NCBI GenBank assembly: GCA_013396915.1 | Contig: VWZL01001969.1 | Span: forward strand, 744,001-808,000 | Direction: 5' to 3' | DNA length: 64,000 bases | Source: Stercorarius parasiticus | Lineage: Eukaryota > Chordata > Aves > Charadriiformes > Stercorariidae | In this document: positions 49,401-62,981 of the stretch, in pieces | Layout: the number at the start of each line of letters is the position of its first letter | Numbering within the stretch: the stretch's first letter is position 1 | Notes under the pieces: model-generated | What the model saw: only the letters and a program-made list of their open reading frames with translations | Databases searched by the model: none | Told to the model about the DNA's origin: nothing | Made by a program: the position numbers and the translations under genes

Positions 49401-52400
49401 TACACTTAAATTATATTTATACTACCCAAGAATATATAGTAATTGACATGAAGAAGACAAATGAAAAAGGATTTTTATCAGGGAGCTGGCAAGCATTAAC
49501 ACTAGCAAATGCAAACGCAAAACAATGCTCGAAACCTATGCTTAATTTGACTTTTAAACTCCTTTCTCAATATATTAACAAAACATCCAAAAAATCACTA
49601 AAATTTACAGAAACCCAAGCATGATATCATCAACAATATGCAGTATCGCTATTCCTCCCTATTTGTACTGAAACGTGTGCGTACCAAATCCTCAGGGTCA
49701 GCACTGGCTGTGGATATAACTCTCTGAAACATCAATGAAGGAATGGCAATTCCTTTTCCTATTGGGAATTATCTTATTATGGCTAACATAGGTTGGAGAA
49801 CAAATGCTGTGAGTAACAACAGACGAAATGCTCTGAATCTGATAGCTGGGGGAAAAAAACATAGCCAATAATTTCTGAGCCAACCAGAAGTGATCTATTT
49901 TAGGTTCAACACTCAACATTGTAGAAAAAAAAAAACAACTTAAATTACATGATCTGAGAAATATTAATTTAAAATTAAATGTAAGGGTAAACTGAATGAA
50001 GGTCTTCTATTCCAAATGTCAAATACTGATTAGCTTTGTAAGTCAGGTATTGAAAAACAGCTAAAATTATCAGAAATGTTAATTCCAAACACCCCAGAAA
50101 GAAGAGCAGCTGGCCTACTTCTTTTAACACTAGTGTATTAGGAACAAAGAAAAAGAGGAGTGAGAGAGAAAAAAAAAAAATCTGATCCTTGAAGAATATT
50201 TCCTTAGGTGTCAATGATATGGAACTGAAATAATAACTGCAGCATGTCATGCTGAAGCAGACCCTCAAAGAGTACTCACAGCTCTATAAAAAAAAAGAAG
50301 AGCACAGAAATAAGTGGAATTTGTAGCTGTAAGGTTCCCACATATTAATGGCACACGTCTTTCCCATAAAAAAAATTGTTTTCTTTGGATTTTGTGATCT
50401 TCCTGTATTTTTTCAAGTTGAATTTCCAGAAATGCTTCATCTTCCTTTGGAGGCAAAATTTGTGTGGGTGTGTGTACGTAGACACATGTAGATTCATGAC
50501 GTCCTGAATTAATCCATTTAAAAACACAATAACCAATACAACTCCATGGATCAATTGTTGGAAAACACTGCTCTACAGCACAAATATTGAAAACACTAGC
50601 ACAAGGGATTGTACTTTGAACCCTGGGGATTAATATATATCTCAATTACTTTGCAAGAAACTTTTCCCCATGATAGCAAGAAGTGTATAATTAATACAAA
50701 TACAGAATTATATAGTCAGTGTATAATTAATTGACCGGCCAACCCTCCTGACAGAGAATGTCATTTTTCAGGGCAGGCCTCTTTTTAATTATAATATAAA
50801 GTACTGTGTGCAGGGAAAATCCTAAGTTTACCTAACAGCGACAATTTCTGAACTTGCCATTAACTGCAGGAGATGGAATCTACAGTTAAAGTTCTGTAAA
50901 AATATCAATTCAGTGCTCAATAGTAATTTGCAAAAATTAACATATTGTATAAATCTCTGGTGACCCCTAAACCTTGAATCCTGTGGGCTCTTCAGGCTTT
51001 CTCACCTAAAAATAGAGATAAAACTAAAAAGAGAGGTACAAAGAAAGTCAGTGATGACCAAGGATGGCCTTTAGCCCGACCAGGTATGGCCATGGTTGCT
51101 GTTGCATATCGAAAACACACACACTACCAAGAGTCAAAATTCCAGACAAAGACTTACCATTAAACTTATCCATATTTTAAACCAGTTAATCTACCTAGTC
51201 ATTCATATCCTGCCTTATAGGCTAGTTCTAAATTAACTGCAGCCCTTGGCATATCAAGCAAGGGAACCGAAAGGAGAAAGACACGGTTTGTGTGTTTCCC
51301 AAGGTTTTGAAGCGTTCAAAAGAATTACAAAAAACATTGCCTGTGCTGAAAGCATGCGTAGTGACATACGTTACCTATTGTTTATTTTTACTTAACACAG
51401 AGAAAGAGGTAAAACAAACAACAAGCAGAAACGAAAGGCAGAAGCAGTATTAAGAAATGCAGAAAGTCGTGAGCTCTAATTGCCCTCTCTTCTATGCCAG
51501 TGCAGATCAGGAGTGCTGTCATTCACAGCCTTTCACCAAAATTACATTGGGAATGGAATAAATGAGAATTCAAATAGGTGACCGAAAAATGCCTGACCGA
51601 GCTAAACCTGAGCTCCTGTCCTGTAAATTAAGTAGCTCCTCTCTGCAGTCTAACAAGGAACTGTGGACATTTAAGCCCCTTGCAGGACGGGGTAGTCGAG
51701 CTGGAAATGCCATTAACGCGTAAACCTGTCATTCTCCTTTTGGTTCTCCGACTTCCTGGTGAGAATTATCAGACCTGCGGCTGAAATGACTGTTTGAAAT
51801 GACAACAATACTCCTCTTTCTAAATGTCCATATAAGTAAAAGAAAATCTGTGTTCAAAACATTTGAAAAAGCACTTCAAATTATTTCTTAGTCATGTGAA
51901 TTTTATATCATTTCTTATTGGTAGTATTTTCATGAAAGCATCTCTTCTGAGATCCACTTCAAGGACAACAGAATCTCTACATTAAAGATCTCATAAATTA
52001 TTTCCAAGGAAATATCTTCCTTGCTACATGCGTATTAATAACTGACATATATGTAACCAATGTTATCTCATATGCAACAAGAAATACAATGAACTTCGTA
52101 TAATTGATCCAGAATTATTCAGAAGTGACTGGCTATGCTTTTAGGATTTTAATCGTAGCACCTAACAACGAGCGAGCACATACTTAATTACTTGATCTGT
52201 TTCATTTCTTAAATTAAACTTGTCCATATCATACTGTTTTCTCTAAAACTTACGCAAATTAAAATGAGCTCAGAGAAATTATAATTGCTCCCGATTTTCA
52301 ACTCTGACGAAGTCACTGAAGTTTATCACAAATTAAGATGTAAAAAGAATTTATAGTTCTGAGAATGATGCAGTCAGTCATGCTGCTCTGCACTAACATC

Positions 52401-54514
52401 CCGTTAATCTTGGATCCTCCACAAACAGTACAGCAATGTATTCCTAACCATTTCTGTCTTCAAGACTGACAATATTAGCTTTGTGTTCAGCATCTGAACA
52501 CCAAGCGCAACATTTTCCAGTTGGGTTTTAGCCACTTTATCTCCCCTAAAATTGAAGTCACACATCTAATATTTCACAAGACGCTTTGAAAAGTACCCAC
52601 ATCTTTAACGACCTTTCCTTCAAGAAAGACTAATAAAGACATAAACTGTACAAAAATAATCATGCCACTATGACTCATATGTGAAACTTCCGTTGAAGCA
52701 TACGTCCTCTTAATCTAGTGCAGAGCTCTTCACCCTGGTTTTATACCAGTCTGGGATTCCAGTGGAGTTACACAACCTTTCCTTCGTCTTAATGTTCTGT
52801 TCTTGCTCACGCCACTAAGATACTTCCCTGGCATCAGAGTAGCACGCTAATATGAAATCTCAGTAACACAGAAATCACCATCAGAAAATATTTCAGGTCA
52901 CTGTTTGGATGCAGAACTGGTTACTTCACTGCTATGCAAAAACCCATTAGCAGAAAATGCTGTTCTATTGCTTTTCCATATATGTTCATACAGGATAGTT
53001 AAATTACACGATATTACAGAAGTTAGTTCTATTAGCAGTTAGTTCATTGGTGGTCCAAGAAGTAGAAGACAGCATCCTAGATAAAAGATAGAGGCAGAAA
53101 CTTCTCCCCTTTACAGATTTAATCTGAGCAGATTCCCACTCTTCTAAGATACTAATGATATTGCCCGGGCAGCTGCAGATTAGCTGGGAACATACTCGAT
53201 CAGCAAAGACCCAAACAACCGGGATGAATGACTACTTCTGCTGAGACACAGAGCAGCTAAGGGAGCATTACGCCAACAGAAAATCAGCATCAGATTCAGG
53301 CACAGCTAGAGCAACTGAAAAAGTTTCTATAAAACAACATCCTTTTCCCCAACTATTTTTAATGTAGCAACTCTTTGGCATAACACCTCACTGGCCATGA
53401 CTTGCAGCAGTAATGCTGTTCTCTCAGTCTCCTCATTTTTCAGTGTTATTTTTAGTTTACACAGAGGTATTTCACCTGTCATACAATCCTTACTCAATCA
53501 GTTTCCCACCGTGAGATGTACTGAAAGACTTTGAAATGAGCATCCTTGCCATGTCATTTAAGAGACACTGAACAGAAGTACCATCTTTTTCCATCCCTGG
53601 TTCTAATCTACTTTCCAGGCAGAGTTGCAAGGTATGAAAATCCTTTATATGTGTGCATGTGGCTCTTACCCTGCCTCTAGTCAGACACAGTCCATGCCCT
53701 GCCAGACACATCTTCCAAACTGTTGATAACACTTGAGTACCTAAATGAGCGAGAACAGTCAGCCCGATGTCACAGGAACAAAATTATCTATTTATCCTGA
53801 TAATGGGTCAAATATAAGCAGTATCCACCCTAACTTTTACCTACTCAACACAGTTTTAGTGCACCAAAGTCTGAATCCAAGGCACTCTGTGACAAAAGGG
53901 ACCTGTACAAATTATTCTTACAGGACACTTCAAATGTAATGGGATCTTCTCTTTGGGGATACCTTTCTGTAGCTCTGATTTCATATTTTTTCCTGTTGTA
54001 AATGCATTGCAAAAATTAAAAATGAGGAAGTACAACATGTCCGCAAGTCATAAATAATGTCGATGTTGCAAATAGGAGACATACCTCCCCATGTAGGAAA
54101 CAGAGCCCTCACCTGTAGACAGTACCTGTAATGATGGAAGAGTAAGACATAGATGCCACACCTTTTAAACTTTTGTTCCTACTGCTGGAATTATTAGGGC
54201 ATTTGTCCACAATGAATTAAGACTGAGACATCCAAATTAATCCATGCTATTTATGCTACCATCAACTCACCAAATGAGTGATTTAATGGTTATTGCAGCC
54301 TCCCTTCTTACTTTACTTCTGCTTCACACAGTCAAGACTATATATTTCATTTTCCCACTAAATGGAAGTCAAACTGTAGCCAGACACACTGTTTGGGTAC
54401 AGCCAAGTTCAGAGGTTATCCTTTTGCAGGGCATCCCTGTAGGGTCTCCCGTTACTCTTATCAGAATCTCCTTCAGCCTTACTGGCACAATGGCAACCAT
54501 GCTCACTCCCTAAC

Positions 54515-54600
54515 CTAGTTCTGTCAAAATGTTTTGGTTGAGTTTAAGAACTGACTACTAAAAGTGTTTAAGCTAACCTAGATCACTTTGACAGAACCAG
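54515..54600. repeat. Imperfect 14-bp inverted repeat
   Basis: CTAGTTCTGTCAAA at 54515-54528 pairs with TTTGACAGAACCAG at 54587-54600, 13 of 14 positions, around a 58-base loop. It might be a small transposon remnant. No target site duplication was identified. Confidence 0.5.
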
Positions 54601-55929
54601 GCTGGTGGAACAACTACAAGTGTTGTTACACTGACAGAGCTGAGGCGACAGTAAATTATGAAGACTAGAAAAGAGGAAAAGTAAAATGCAAAGAGAACAT
54701 GAATCATCTGCAGCCAAACAATGCACCTGGCTGCAATCCAGTAACACATTAGTTCATGGGCTTTTGCTACGCTACTCATCATTACCCAAATTTCGCTACA
54801 CTACTGAAAATAAGTTGCTGTAGTTGCCCAGCTTCTTGGAAGTTTCCATGAGGGCACAGGACCCAGTAGGTCATCTGCACTACTAACAGTGGAAAACAAG
54901 TTGAAATTCCATTTTGGCTTTTTTTTCCAGCTCTGCCTCCATCCCCCAGTTGAAAGCAAGGAGTTCAGGTTTCTCTCTAGTAATGTGTTGAGAATGGTAC
55001 TCGGTAGGGCAAAGCCCCAATGCAAAAGTCTGCACACACTTACAAATAGACTAAACTTCACGAAAGCTGAATACAAAGGTCCAAGTCAGGTTGTACATAC
55101 AACAACTGAACTGAAGCCTCATTTTGTTTGAGCCCATCAGGAAGAATCCTCTGGGAGCGGAACCATTGCCAAACGGCTCTCCCAGTGCGTAGCTGGTTTG
55201 GATGAGTAGAGCTCAGGGAAGTTAATACCCAGTACTGAAAGGAAGCAAGCAGGACAGGACAGAGCAGAGCTGAGAGAAAGGCCGCTAGGGAGAGCTGCTC
55301 TATAGGCCAGGTAGGGGCTGGCTTTCGTAACCGAAAGAAAGCAGAGAGCAGGAGAAAAGCCCTTTGTGATGCTCCATGGTGAGCCAGTTGAAAAGCCAGC
55401 TCTTTCACCCAGCATGCTCCCCTCACCTGTTTCATTCCTGCTACTCGTACATGGCTCTGGAATTGGAGGCAAGAGCTGGAAAACAAAAAAATACAACCCA
55501 AAAATACATTTTTTCCACATTAAAAATAAAATACTGAAGCCATTGGAGTAGTAAACTGTGGAAACATTCTTCTCATAAAATTCTACCACTTTCATTAAGC
55601 CCAGAGAGACCTCCTCTCTGTAAGCGAACTCCTACAGTCCTGTATAAAAGCTTTAAGTGATTACGCTGAGAAAGATTTGGCCCATAGAAGTAACCATGAA
55701 GAAGAGATGGGGTCAAATCTATAAAAACCCATAAAGACTAGACTCCATGACATAGGGAAAAAATACTGCTTGAAGACCAGGACCAGTATGTGTGGACAGG
55801 CAGGATATGCACCTACTACAGCTTCGCCGAGTTCAACAGGGCTTGTTGAAAGGAGACACTGGCCTTTCTCAGTCTCACTGGCAGTGCAGGGAATAAAGAG
55901 AACATTTTAAAGAACATGAATCACCTTAC

Positions 55930-56026
55930 CACTTCTGGAAACTCCTTCTTTGCAAGATCATGGATGGCCTTGATCACAATACATATAGATGACAGGAGGA
56001 ATATGACACCCAAGATAACACAAGCT
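55930..56026 (-). CDS. TMEM163: TMEM163 coding exon, transmembrane helix 3 region
   Basis: The exon is 97 bases: one base (A) completing an Ile codon from the previous exon, then 32 codons, ending phase 0 at donor GTAAGG. The acceptor on the - strand is TTTTTTTCCTCAG. The translation starts ACVILGVIFLLSSICIVIKA and ends HDLAKKEFPEV. The first 19 residues form a membrane helix nearly identical to human. The following loop (AKKEFPEV against STRLLPEV in human) is the diverged part. Upstream exons encoding the cytosolic N-terminus and helices 1-2, with the zinc-coordinating aspartates, were not found and should lie beyond 64000. Confidence 0.95.
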
Positions 56027-57939
56027 CTGAGGAAAAAAAGAGAAAAACGGAAAGAAATGTTAAAAACTTATTAGGAGTTGTCAACTCTCCCACTGCTGAA
56101 GGATAACACAAAACAGGAAGTTAATAATAAAAAAATCTTAAGGAGCTAAAGATAGAGACTTGAATTAAAGAGAATGAAAAGAAATGTCTAGTTCCTCTCC
56201 AGTTCTTAAAATCTGCATTATATGTGAGAACACAGAGCAGACCAGATGATGTTTCAGAGTGAGATAGAAAGACATGTCTCTTGTCTCTTCTGCTCCCGAT
56301 GATTCATCACAGAGTCCTCTAGAGGCCTGTTTCTCTTTGTTTGTTTTGCTAGGCTCTCACATTAGAAATAATCAAGGGAACTTCATTCTCTTTACCAAAC
56401 CAGGACAGATTTTTTTGGTGTATCTGGTCAGTAGCAAAACAGAACCTGAAACATCTGTTTCCTCCCCAGACCTCCAAGAAAAAAAAGACTTTAACTGCAG
56501 ATATTAAAAAAAACAACAGCAGGTGAGGTGCATCACTTCATAGGCTGTCCAAGGGTCTCACAATACCCAAATAAGGATCAGAGTCTCATCAGATTAGGTG
56601 CTGTGCAGAATTAGACTCTCTATTCCTGCTCTGCAGAGCTTACAACCCAGTCTTATAAAAAGCAAACAAATGGTTTAATGAAGAGAGGATAAAGTAATAG
56701 AGAATAATTAACAGAGAATAATTAAATTTTGTATAGGACACAGGCACGATGAGGCTTACAACGCACAGAATGCATACGCAGAACTTCACAGTAAAAAAAG
56801 AGAACTCTTGCTTTTGTTCAAACATACAGACCAATACTACTCTGAGATGAAGTTCCACTTGCTGTGAAATACTACAGGATATAAGGCTTTGATTTCCTCT
56901 ACACAAACAATAATAGCCAGTCTATTACAGTATTGATATATCTGTACCTCCATTTCAGTAATAGCTCTTCATATAAAATTCTATTACTATAGACAGATAT
57001 ACAGTAAGAGAAATTTTAATGTTAAAAGCATTAAATAGTTACGAAGTGATACCTGTATATACATCTTTTTCTCCAAAAGTTGTGTTTCCTTTGTTTGTTA
57101 TTCATCATTTGTTAGCTCGGTTTACAGATGCTATAATTCTTCCAGTAGCATGCTACTATTTTCAACAACTCAGACATCAGGCCATCTGGTGGTTGGCAGC
57201 ACATGCAATCTTCACATCAAGCTCAGTCTAGAGACTGCAGCTGAGATGGCATTGCTCTGCCCAGGTCAGAAGACGCAGCTGCAGCAGTGGCGCAGGTGAG
57301 TAGCTGGTCATTTTATTCCCCAACACAAGCAACACTAAAGCACACTCCAAAGGACAATCCAAATATTCCTCCAGACAAGTCCTCAGTAAAGGGGCTGCCC
57401 TTCTACAGAGAAGAACAGACAACAAAGAGGCTATCATCCTTCCTAGCAATGGAGTGGTGTGCTAGATGAGGGACTCGTCTCAGGTAGGCAAAACTCTGCC
57501 AACACCGATGTTGAGAGATGTTTATCTCCTTTGTAGTAAATTGCAACATAGCCCTCATTATTGTTAAACATAGCCTATTGTAAAAAGTAGGCAGAAAAGG
57601 CTTATGACAGTCTGATTACCCTAGAGTCCTTCCCCAACTCAAACACAAGAACAAAAATCCAGCCCATCATCTGTGAAAAAGGAAGAAACTCATGGGATGG
57701 ATTCTCTGCAATCCTGCAGCAAGAGGTGATCATTAAATGGTAATATGGATGGGAGGAAAGTCCATTTCCCAAAAAGAATGAGTAAAATTGAAAATTACAG
57801 GGCTTTCCATTTTCCATTGCATATTTGCAAGCAGGTCCCTGTTCTGCAACAGATTCTTTTCAGAGATCTGCAGTTTCACTCTATCTGAGTGGATCACCAC
57901 ACTGAGATCTCTCCGGAGACTCTTGACCTACTTTGGTCA

Positions 57940-57965
57940 AACTCAAAACTTTTCCGTTTTGAGTT
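57940..57965. repeat. Perfect 10-bp inverted repeat (hairpin)
   Basis: AACTCAAAAC at 57940-57949, a 6-base loop (TTTTCC), then the exact reverse complement GTTTTGAGTT at 57956-57965. No T-run or other context gives it a known role. Confidence 0.7.
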
Positions 57966-60900
57966 CTTCTGCAATATTTAGCACTGCCATAACCTAAGAA
58001 GCTTATACCGCACAATACTTCACAATAAATTCTGTTGTAATGTTTATTTTATTTTTGTGGATGAGGTACAGAAACATATGCTAAAAGTTCTGCTCATTTA
58101 CCTGGGATAAATGCAGGTATTAGGTAACTTGAACACAGAACTGGTCCACAAAAATTGGCTGACTTGTCTAAGGCCATTTGCTGAGCCAGTGACAGGTTGA
58201 AATAAGATACATACACTTCATGCAAGAATATGCTGAGATTTCATCTGAGAACAGCACTGAAAGTCAAGGTGTTCTATCATTTCCAGCAGGCTTAAACAAA
58301 CATAGCCACAAAAATGTGAGTTGGAAACAACGGATTAAACTTCCTTGTGCTAATAAGGATTGTTGAATGCCAAGAGCATGGGGAAAGAGAAGACAGAAAA
58401 GCCTCATCCCTTTCCCTCAGCATACCTTCTATTACCTGCACACATCTTCTGAGGAAGCCAGGCAAACGTTCCCCAAGTGCTTGACAGAAGCCTTACTGGC
58501 ACAAGTCTAATGCGTCCAGGGAACCAGCCCTTGCCCTTACCACTGGCTGGATTCAGTTCTCATGTACATTGGAGAGTTTGGAGTTACCTCTGTAAACTCT
58601 CCAACCACTCAATCCCAACAGCAAACATTTTGCATCTTTGCCTATGCCAGACGATAAGTAATGACTTCAGCAATCTTGAGCTGCTTCTCTTATTCCCCAG
58701 ATCAGTTTTACTGTGTCAAAAGAATTCCCACACACCCACTTAACCAGAAATAGCTAAAAGTAGAAAAAAAAAAAAAGGAAGATGTTAATAACAGTGACAA
58801 GGGTATTAATAGCAGACAGAAATGCAGTCTGAGGTTTGAATCAGCATTCAGTCATCATATTTAGCAAGCCTAGCATCTCCTTTATATGCTGGCTCTTGGA
58901 ATCCACAGGCATGCAAAATTCATGAGTAATGGCATAGTACTTTAAGTGCAAAAATACATGTTTCCTGTCTTCTTGAGTGTATCAATTTATCTGCAAAACC
59001 ACTAGAACAGCATACTGCATAGCGTCTTCTTTTAATCTCATTTGCCAGAAAAATAATTACTATCTAGACTGCAAATCACACAAAATCCAACTACAAATGT
59101 ACAAAATAAGAAACCTCCAAAAATTAATCTGAAATTTTAACTGTAGCGCATAATGAACAAATTGCAATTGCTTGTTGCAAGCTTGCTTTATTTTCAAGCC
59201 ATTAGACAATGAAAACTTTAATATAAGTCTGCTAACCTCCATCTGCTAACAATTACTCAACTGCTTTGTAACTAAATAGTGTTTCCAACTGCACACGAAG
59301 GGTGTTAATGCCAAGGTTGTTGGCAAATGCAATTTCATTAATAACATTCAATTAAATTAGATGAGCCAACTGCTATTTCTAAACAAGTTCAAGTCAACTC
59401 AGAAGTACCCATAAAAATTAATGAAAGAGGGGTTATACAGAAGTGAGTTTTGACTGAAAACCTAGTGAAGACTTTACAGATATCCCTGGCTTGGAATCAC
59501 CATAGTGTAACAAATGCTTCTCATCCATGACCACTCAGCAATTCAGACACTCTGGAGCAACTGCTAGTGCGCCTAATGCCCTCATATTCCAGAACACTGG
59601 TATCTTCTTGCTAAGACATGAGGGTACTCTCTGTCCAGCAACACCCAGATCTCCACACATCATATGCCACCTGTACCACTTACTTACACCTCCAGCTCCT
59701 ATTGAATATCGTGTACTTATTTTACAGCCATTTCTATGTGAGTTTGTATAAGAGCTTCCCACTAAATACCTACTACATCATTAGAGATATAATTGATCTA
59801 TAACACAAAATAATTTATCACTACAGGTTTGACAGGCAACAGAAAAGATCTACCAAAAAATGCATGAATCTGAAATCTCAGTTTCATGTAATGTATCGCT
59901 TCTAAAAAGAAAGAGGGACAGAGTCAATTTAGTAAAACATTCTAAAACATAATGGAAAACCATGATTTGATTTTCAGAAACAGTAAGCTTTCTGGAATCT
60001 TTCAGAATGCAGTATAGTTTAAAGAATAATAGACTAATTTTGAAAGGACAAGGTGAGGGCATCTCTCTGATATCCAGGCAACAATCAACTTCTAGGTCAA
60101 CTAAAGCTCAAACTTCCAAAAGCTTTTCTTAGAGCAATGGTACTTGGAATGCAAGAGTAATTAAAACTATATAATTAAGTTGTCAGTAAAGAGAATTTAA
60201 TATTACAATTTTAACAGTGAAACCAACAAGTCTTCTTTAGCTTGCTGTAGGTCTTGGTAGCAGAGCATGATCTGCTGAAGATAACTTCTTGATGTATTTT
60301 TGAGGCAGTATTTCTATCTGAAAATCCAGAAGATAATATAAAGTATAATTCATTGTATTTGCAAATGAACTCATCAGTTCTTCAACTTTTCAATATAACT
60401 TTGTCACAGATGAAACATACTGTTCAATCAGTTGTAGTGCAGCCTCAGCCATTGAGAATGACATTATTTGGACTTTCAAAACTGACAAAGACTTTATGCA
60501 GCTTTCGAGCTTCAGTTACTGCTAGTTCACTTCGAGTGGAATTCAGAAACATGATTACGTCTAAATCCTAAAAACTAAACTCATATCTCCAATCTAAAGC
60601 TTGGTTCTGGGTGTGCTACAACCAGACAATTTCCAGAAGACATTCTTCTGAAAGCAGTACTAGAACCCATATACAACCTATTTATATTCATACAACCCTA
60701 TAAATATCCATTTTGCATGACACCAGTCCTAGATATTTGCAATCACACCCATAAAAATAACATCAGTGTAACTGTATTACAGGACATATAGCTGCCACCT
60801 CATCTTTTCTGTAACACACTCCCTCTATGGAGCTTTAATGGACGCAATCCTTCATTTTGATGACAAATTCTCACAACTCATAAGGAAACCAGAAAAGGAA

Positions 60901-62201
60901 ATCTATCACTGTAAGCACCTGATAGTCTTTCCCTTAATCAAAATTTTGTTACTTTGCAGAAGTTAATGGCTTTTAAACAAGTAGCTATGAAAACTACTGA
61001 GATTCAGATGGTTCCATCTCCACAAACTGTCCATTTTCAAGCTATTAGTAATTTAACATGTTTTTTCCTCTTTTTATCACAAAATTAATTTCCTAAGGAG
61101 AAAACGTACAACTATTCAATTGATCTTCATCTAGCAGACACAGCAAAACAGCCTTCTAATTCATGGATTTATCCTTAATTCTATCTTATATTTGTAATTA
61201 CTTCTTACAATTCCCTACAGGTAGTGATAAGACTAAAATTCTGTAATATTTCCATCATAGAACGAAGACTAGTCTCACTCAGATCTCTACGGTGATTAAT
61301 CATTAACATAATAAAGCAATTTTACCTTTAGCATGGCTCTTGCCACACTGACTACTCTTTACATGAGCTGACCCATTCCAGCCAAAGGGACTGCCCTTTG
61401 GTGCAAGCAGCACTCAGCCTGAAGTAAGACTACAGATTTTAGACTCCCAGCTACTTGTTTTGTAACATTTTGCGGAGGGAGGAGGGAGGGGAAAGACGTA
61501 ATAAAGTTACAAATACATCTCCAGTGACAAGCTCTGCTATATACTACCTCAAAAGAGATCTGGGGTAAACTACACAATGGTGACTGATAACAGTTTTCCT
61601 CATATCAATTAACTGCCATAAAATAGCCACTGCAAGAGGCTTCCCTTCTTAATTATCATCCTGCTAGCTTTCTGGCAAATGGAATACACTAACACAGTAC
61701 CAACAAGGGTTTGTAATGAAGCTCGTGCTAATTACTCCGCTCAAATCAATCTGCTCTTATATGCAGCAAAGGTGGTGTAACAGAATTAAGATTAAAAAAA
61801 AAATAAGCGACGCATACGAATACAATCTGCAAAAATGTGTTAACTTTCTCTTAGCAGCTCACAGAGACAGTTGCTTTGGGGCAGTGGAGATAGAAAGGGG
61901 TCTCGTATCCATTACATCCTGGAACTTATTTTACCACCACAGCTGAAGTTCATTAAAATAGTCCCTGAAATGTGATGACACTGTGTGGAATAAAACAAGA
62001 TTGTCAGTAGCAGCCTAATTACTTCCCAGTTTTATTAACATATGATACAGCTAAAATGCAATATTAAAAACCTAACCTCCTCGGCAAATACTGCTCTGTT
62101 CCCCCACCTTTTTTACTCATTGCTGCATCTCAGATTACTTGATCTTTTTTGGTTACATGGGTTATTTGTTTTTTTTATTACTTTCACCAGTGTAAAGAAC
62201 C

Positions 62202-62412
62202 TCATAGAACCACAGAACAGCCCAGGTTGGAAGGGACCTCAAAAAATCATCTGATGCAACCTTTCATGGGAAAAGGAGCCTAGATTATATTATCTAGCAT
62301 CCTGTCCAATCTCATCTTGAAAACCTCCCGCGATGGCGACTCTAACACATCCCTGGGGAGGTTGTTCCAGTGATTGATTGTTCTCATTGTAAAAAAAAAC
62401 TCCTATATCAAG
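62202..62412 (-). mobile_element. CR1 LINE 3' fragment, reverse orientation
   Basis: Read on the + strand it is the reversed CR1 tail: TCATAGAACCACAGAACAGCCCAGGTTGGAAGGGACCTC, with the octamer end decayed. It continues through CATCCTGTCCAATCTCATCTTGAAAACCTCC and CCCTGGGGAGGTTGTTCCAGTG. The right border is approximate. It lies in the TMEM163 intron in the same orientation as that gene. Confidence 0.93.
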
Positions 62413-62797
62413 ATTACTTAAGTTATTCATTGAAAACATTGCTTACCTTATTCATGGAAAATATTTTAATAATTTCAGTAGAGCTACAGAGATAAACATG
62501 ACAAAGAGAACTGTGAGAAAAGTCATTATAAAACATTAGCATTTGTATTAATATTCTTGAGGTAGAAACTATGTTCTCAGATTTGCAAAGCTGCCATCAA
62601 AACAAGCTTCAGTTCGTCATCCAACCCTCTGCCAGCTACGATACTTATAAACAAAAGATAATACTCCTAATTCCTACATATAATTGTGTTACCTTCCAAG
62701 AGCTGGAAGGTCTAGTTTATTTTAATTCTGTATTTTCTTGACTGTTAAGAATCTTACCATGATATATTCTTCTAAGAGAAATAAGTTTTTCATCATG

Positions 62798-62981
62798 GGA
62801 ATAGTGGAACAGTTTGCTCAGAGAGGTTGCAGTCTCCATCCTTGGAAGGTTTCAAGACCTGACTGGATAAAGTTCTGGGTAACCTATTCTGATCTCACAG
62901 CTGACTCTGCTTTGAGCAAGAGCCTGGGCTAGAGACCTCCTGAGGTCCCTTCCAACCTGAATTATCCTATGATCCTATGAA
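62798..62981 (+). mobile_element. CR1 LINE 3' fragment
   Basis: A CR1 tail in + orientation: AGAGAGGTTGCAGTCTCCATCCTTGGAAGG, then TTTCAAGACCTGACTGGATAA. It ends CTGAGGTCCCTTCCAACCTGAATTATCCTATGATCCTATGA, keeping two terminal octamers. It is antisense to TMEM163 and shares an exact 18-bp inverted match with the copy at 62202-62412. Confidence 0.93.

Larger units (their letters stand above)
42311..55929 (-). other. TMEM163: TMEM163 intron, 13.6 kb
   Basis: Large intron between the exon ending PEV and the exon starting DDF. It holds an unassigned exon-like segment at 45582-45713, a C-run with an N at 45362-45377, a block with two TTAATTAAAG sites (46182-46350) and an inverted repeat at 54515-54600. 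The two longest open frames of the window (55058-55595, - strand) are here, but they overlap each other and resemble nothing. Confidence 0.82.

Noticed and set aside
55058..55595. The two longest open frames on the - strand (147 and 152 codons), just downstream of a TMEM163 exon
   Set aside because: They overlap each other in different frames and look like low-complexity translation of GA-rich intron. They have no domain, and no ATG context or splice structure that would favour one.
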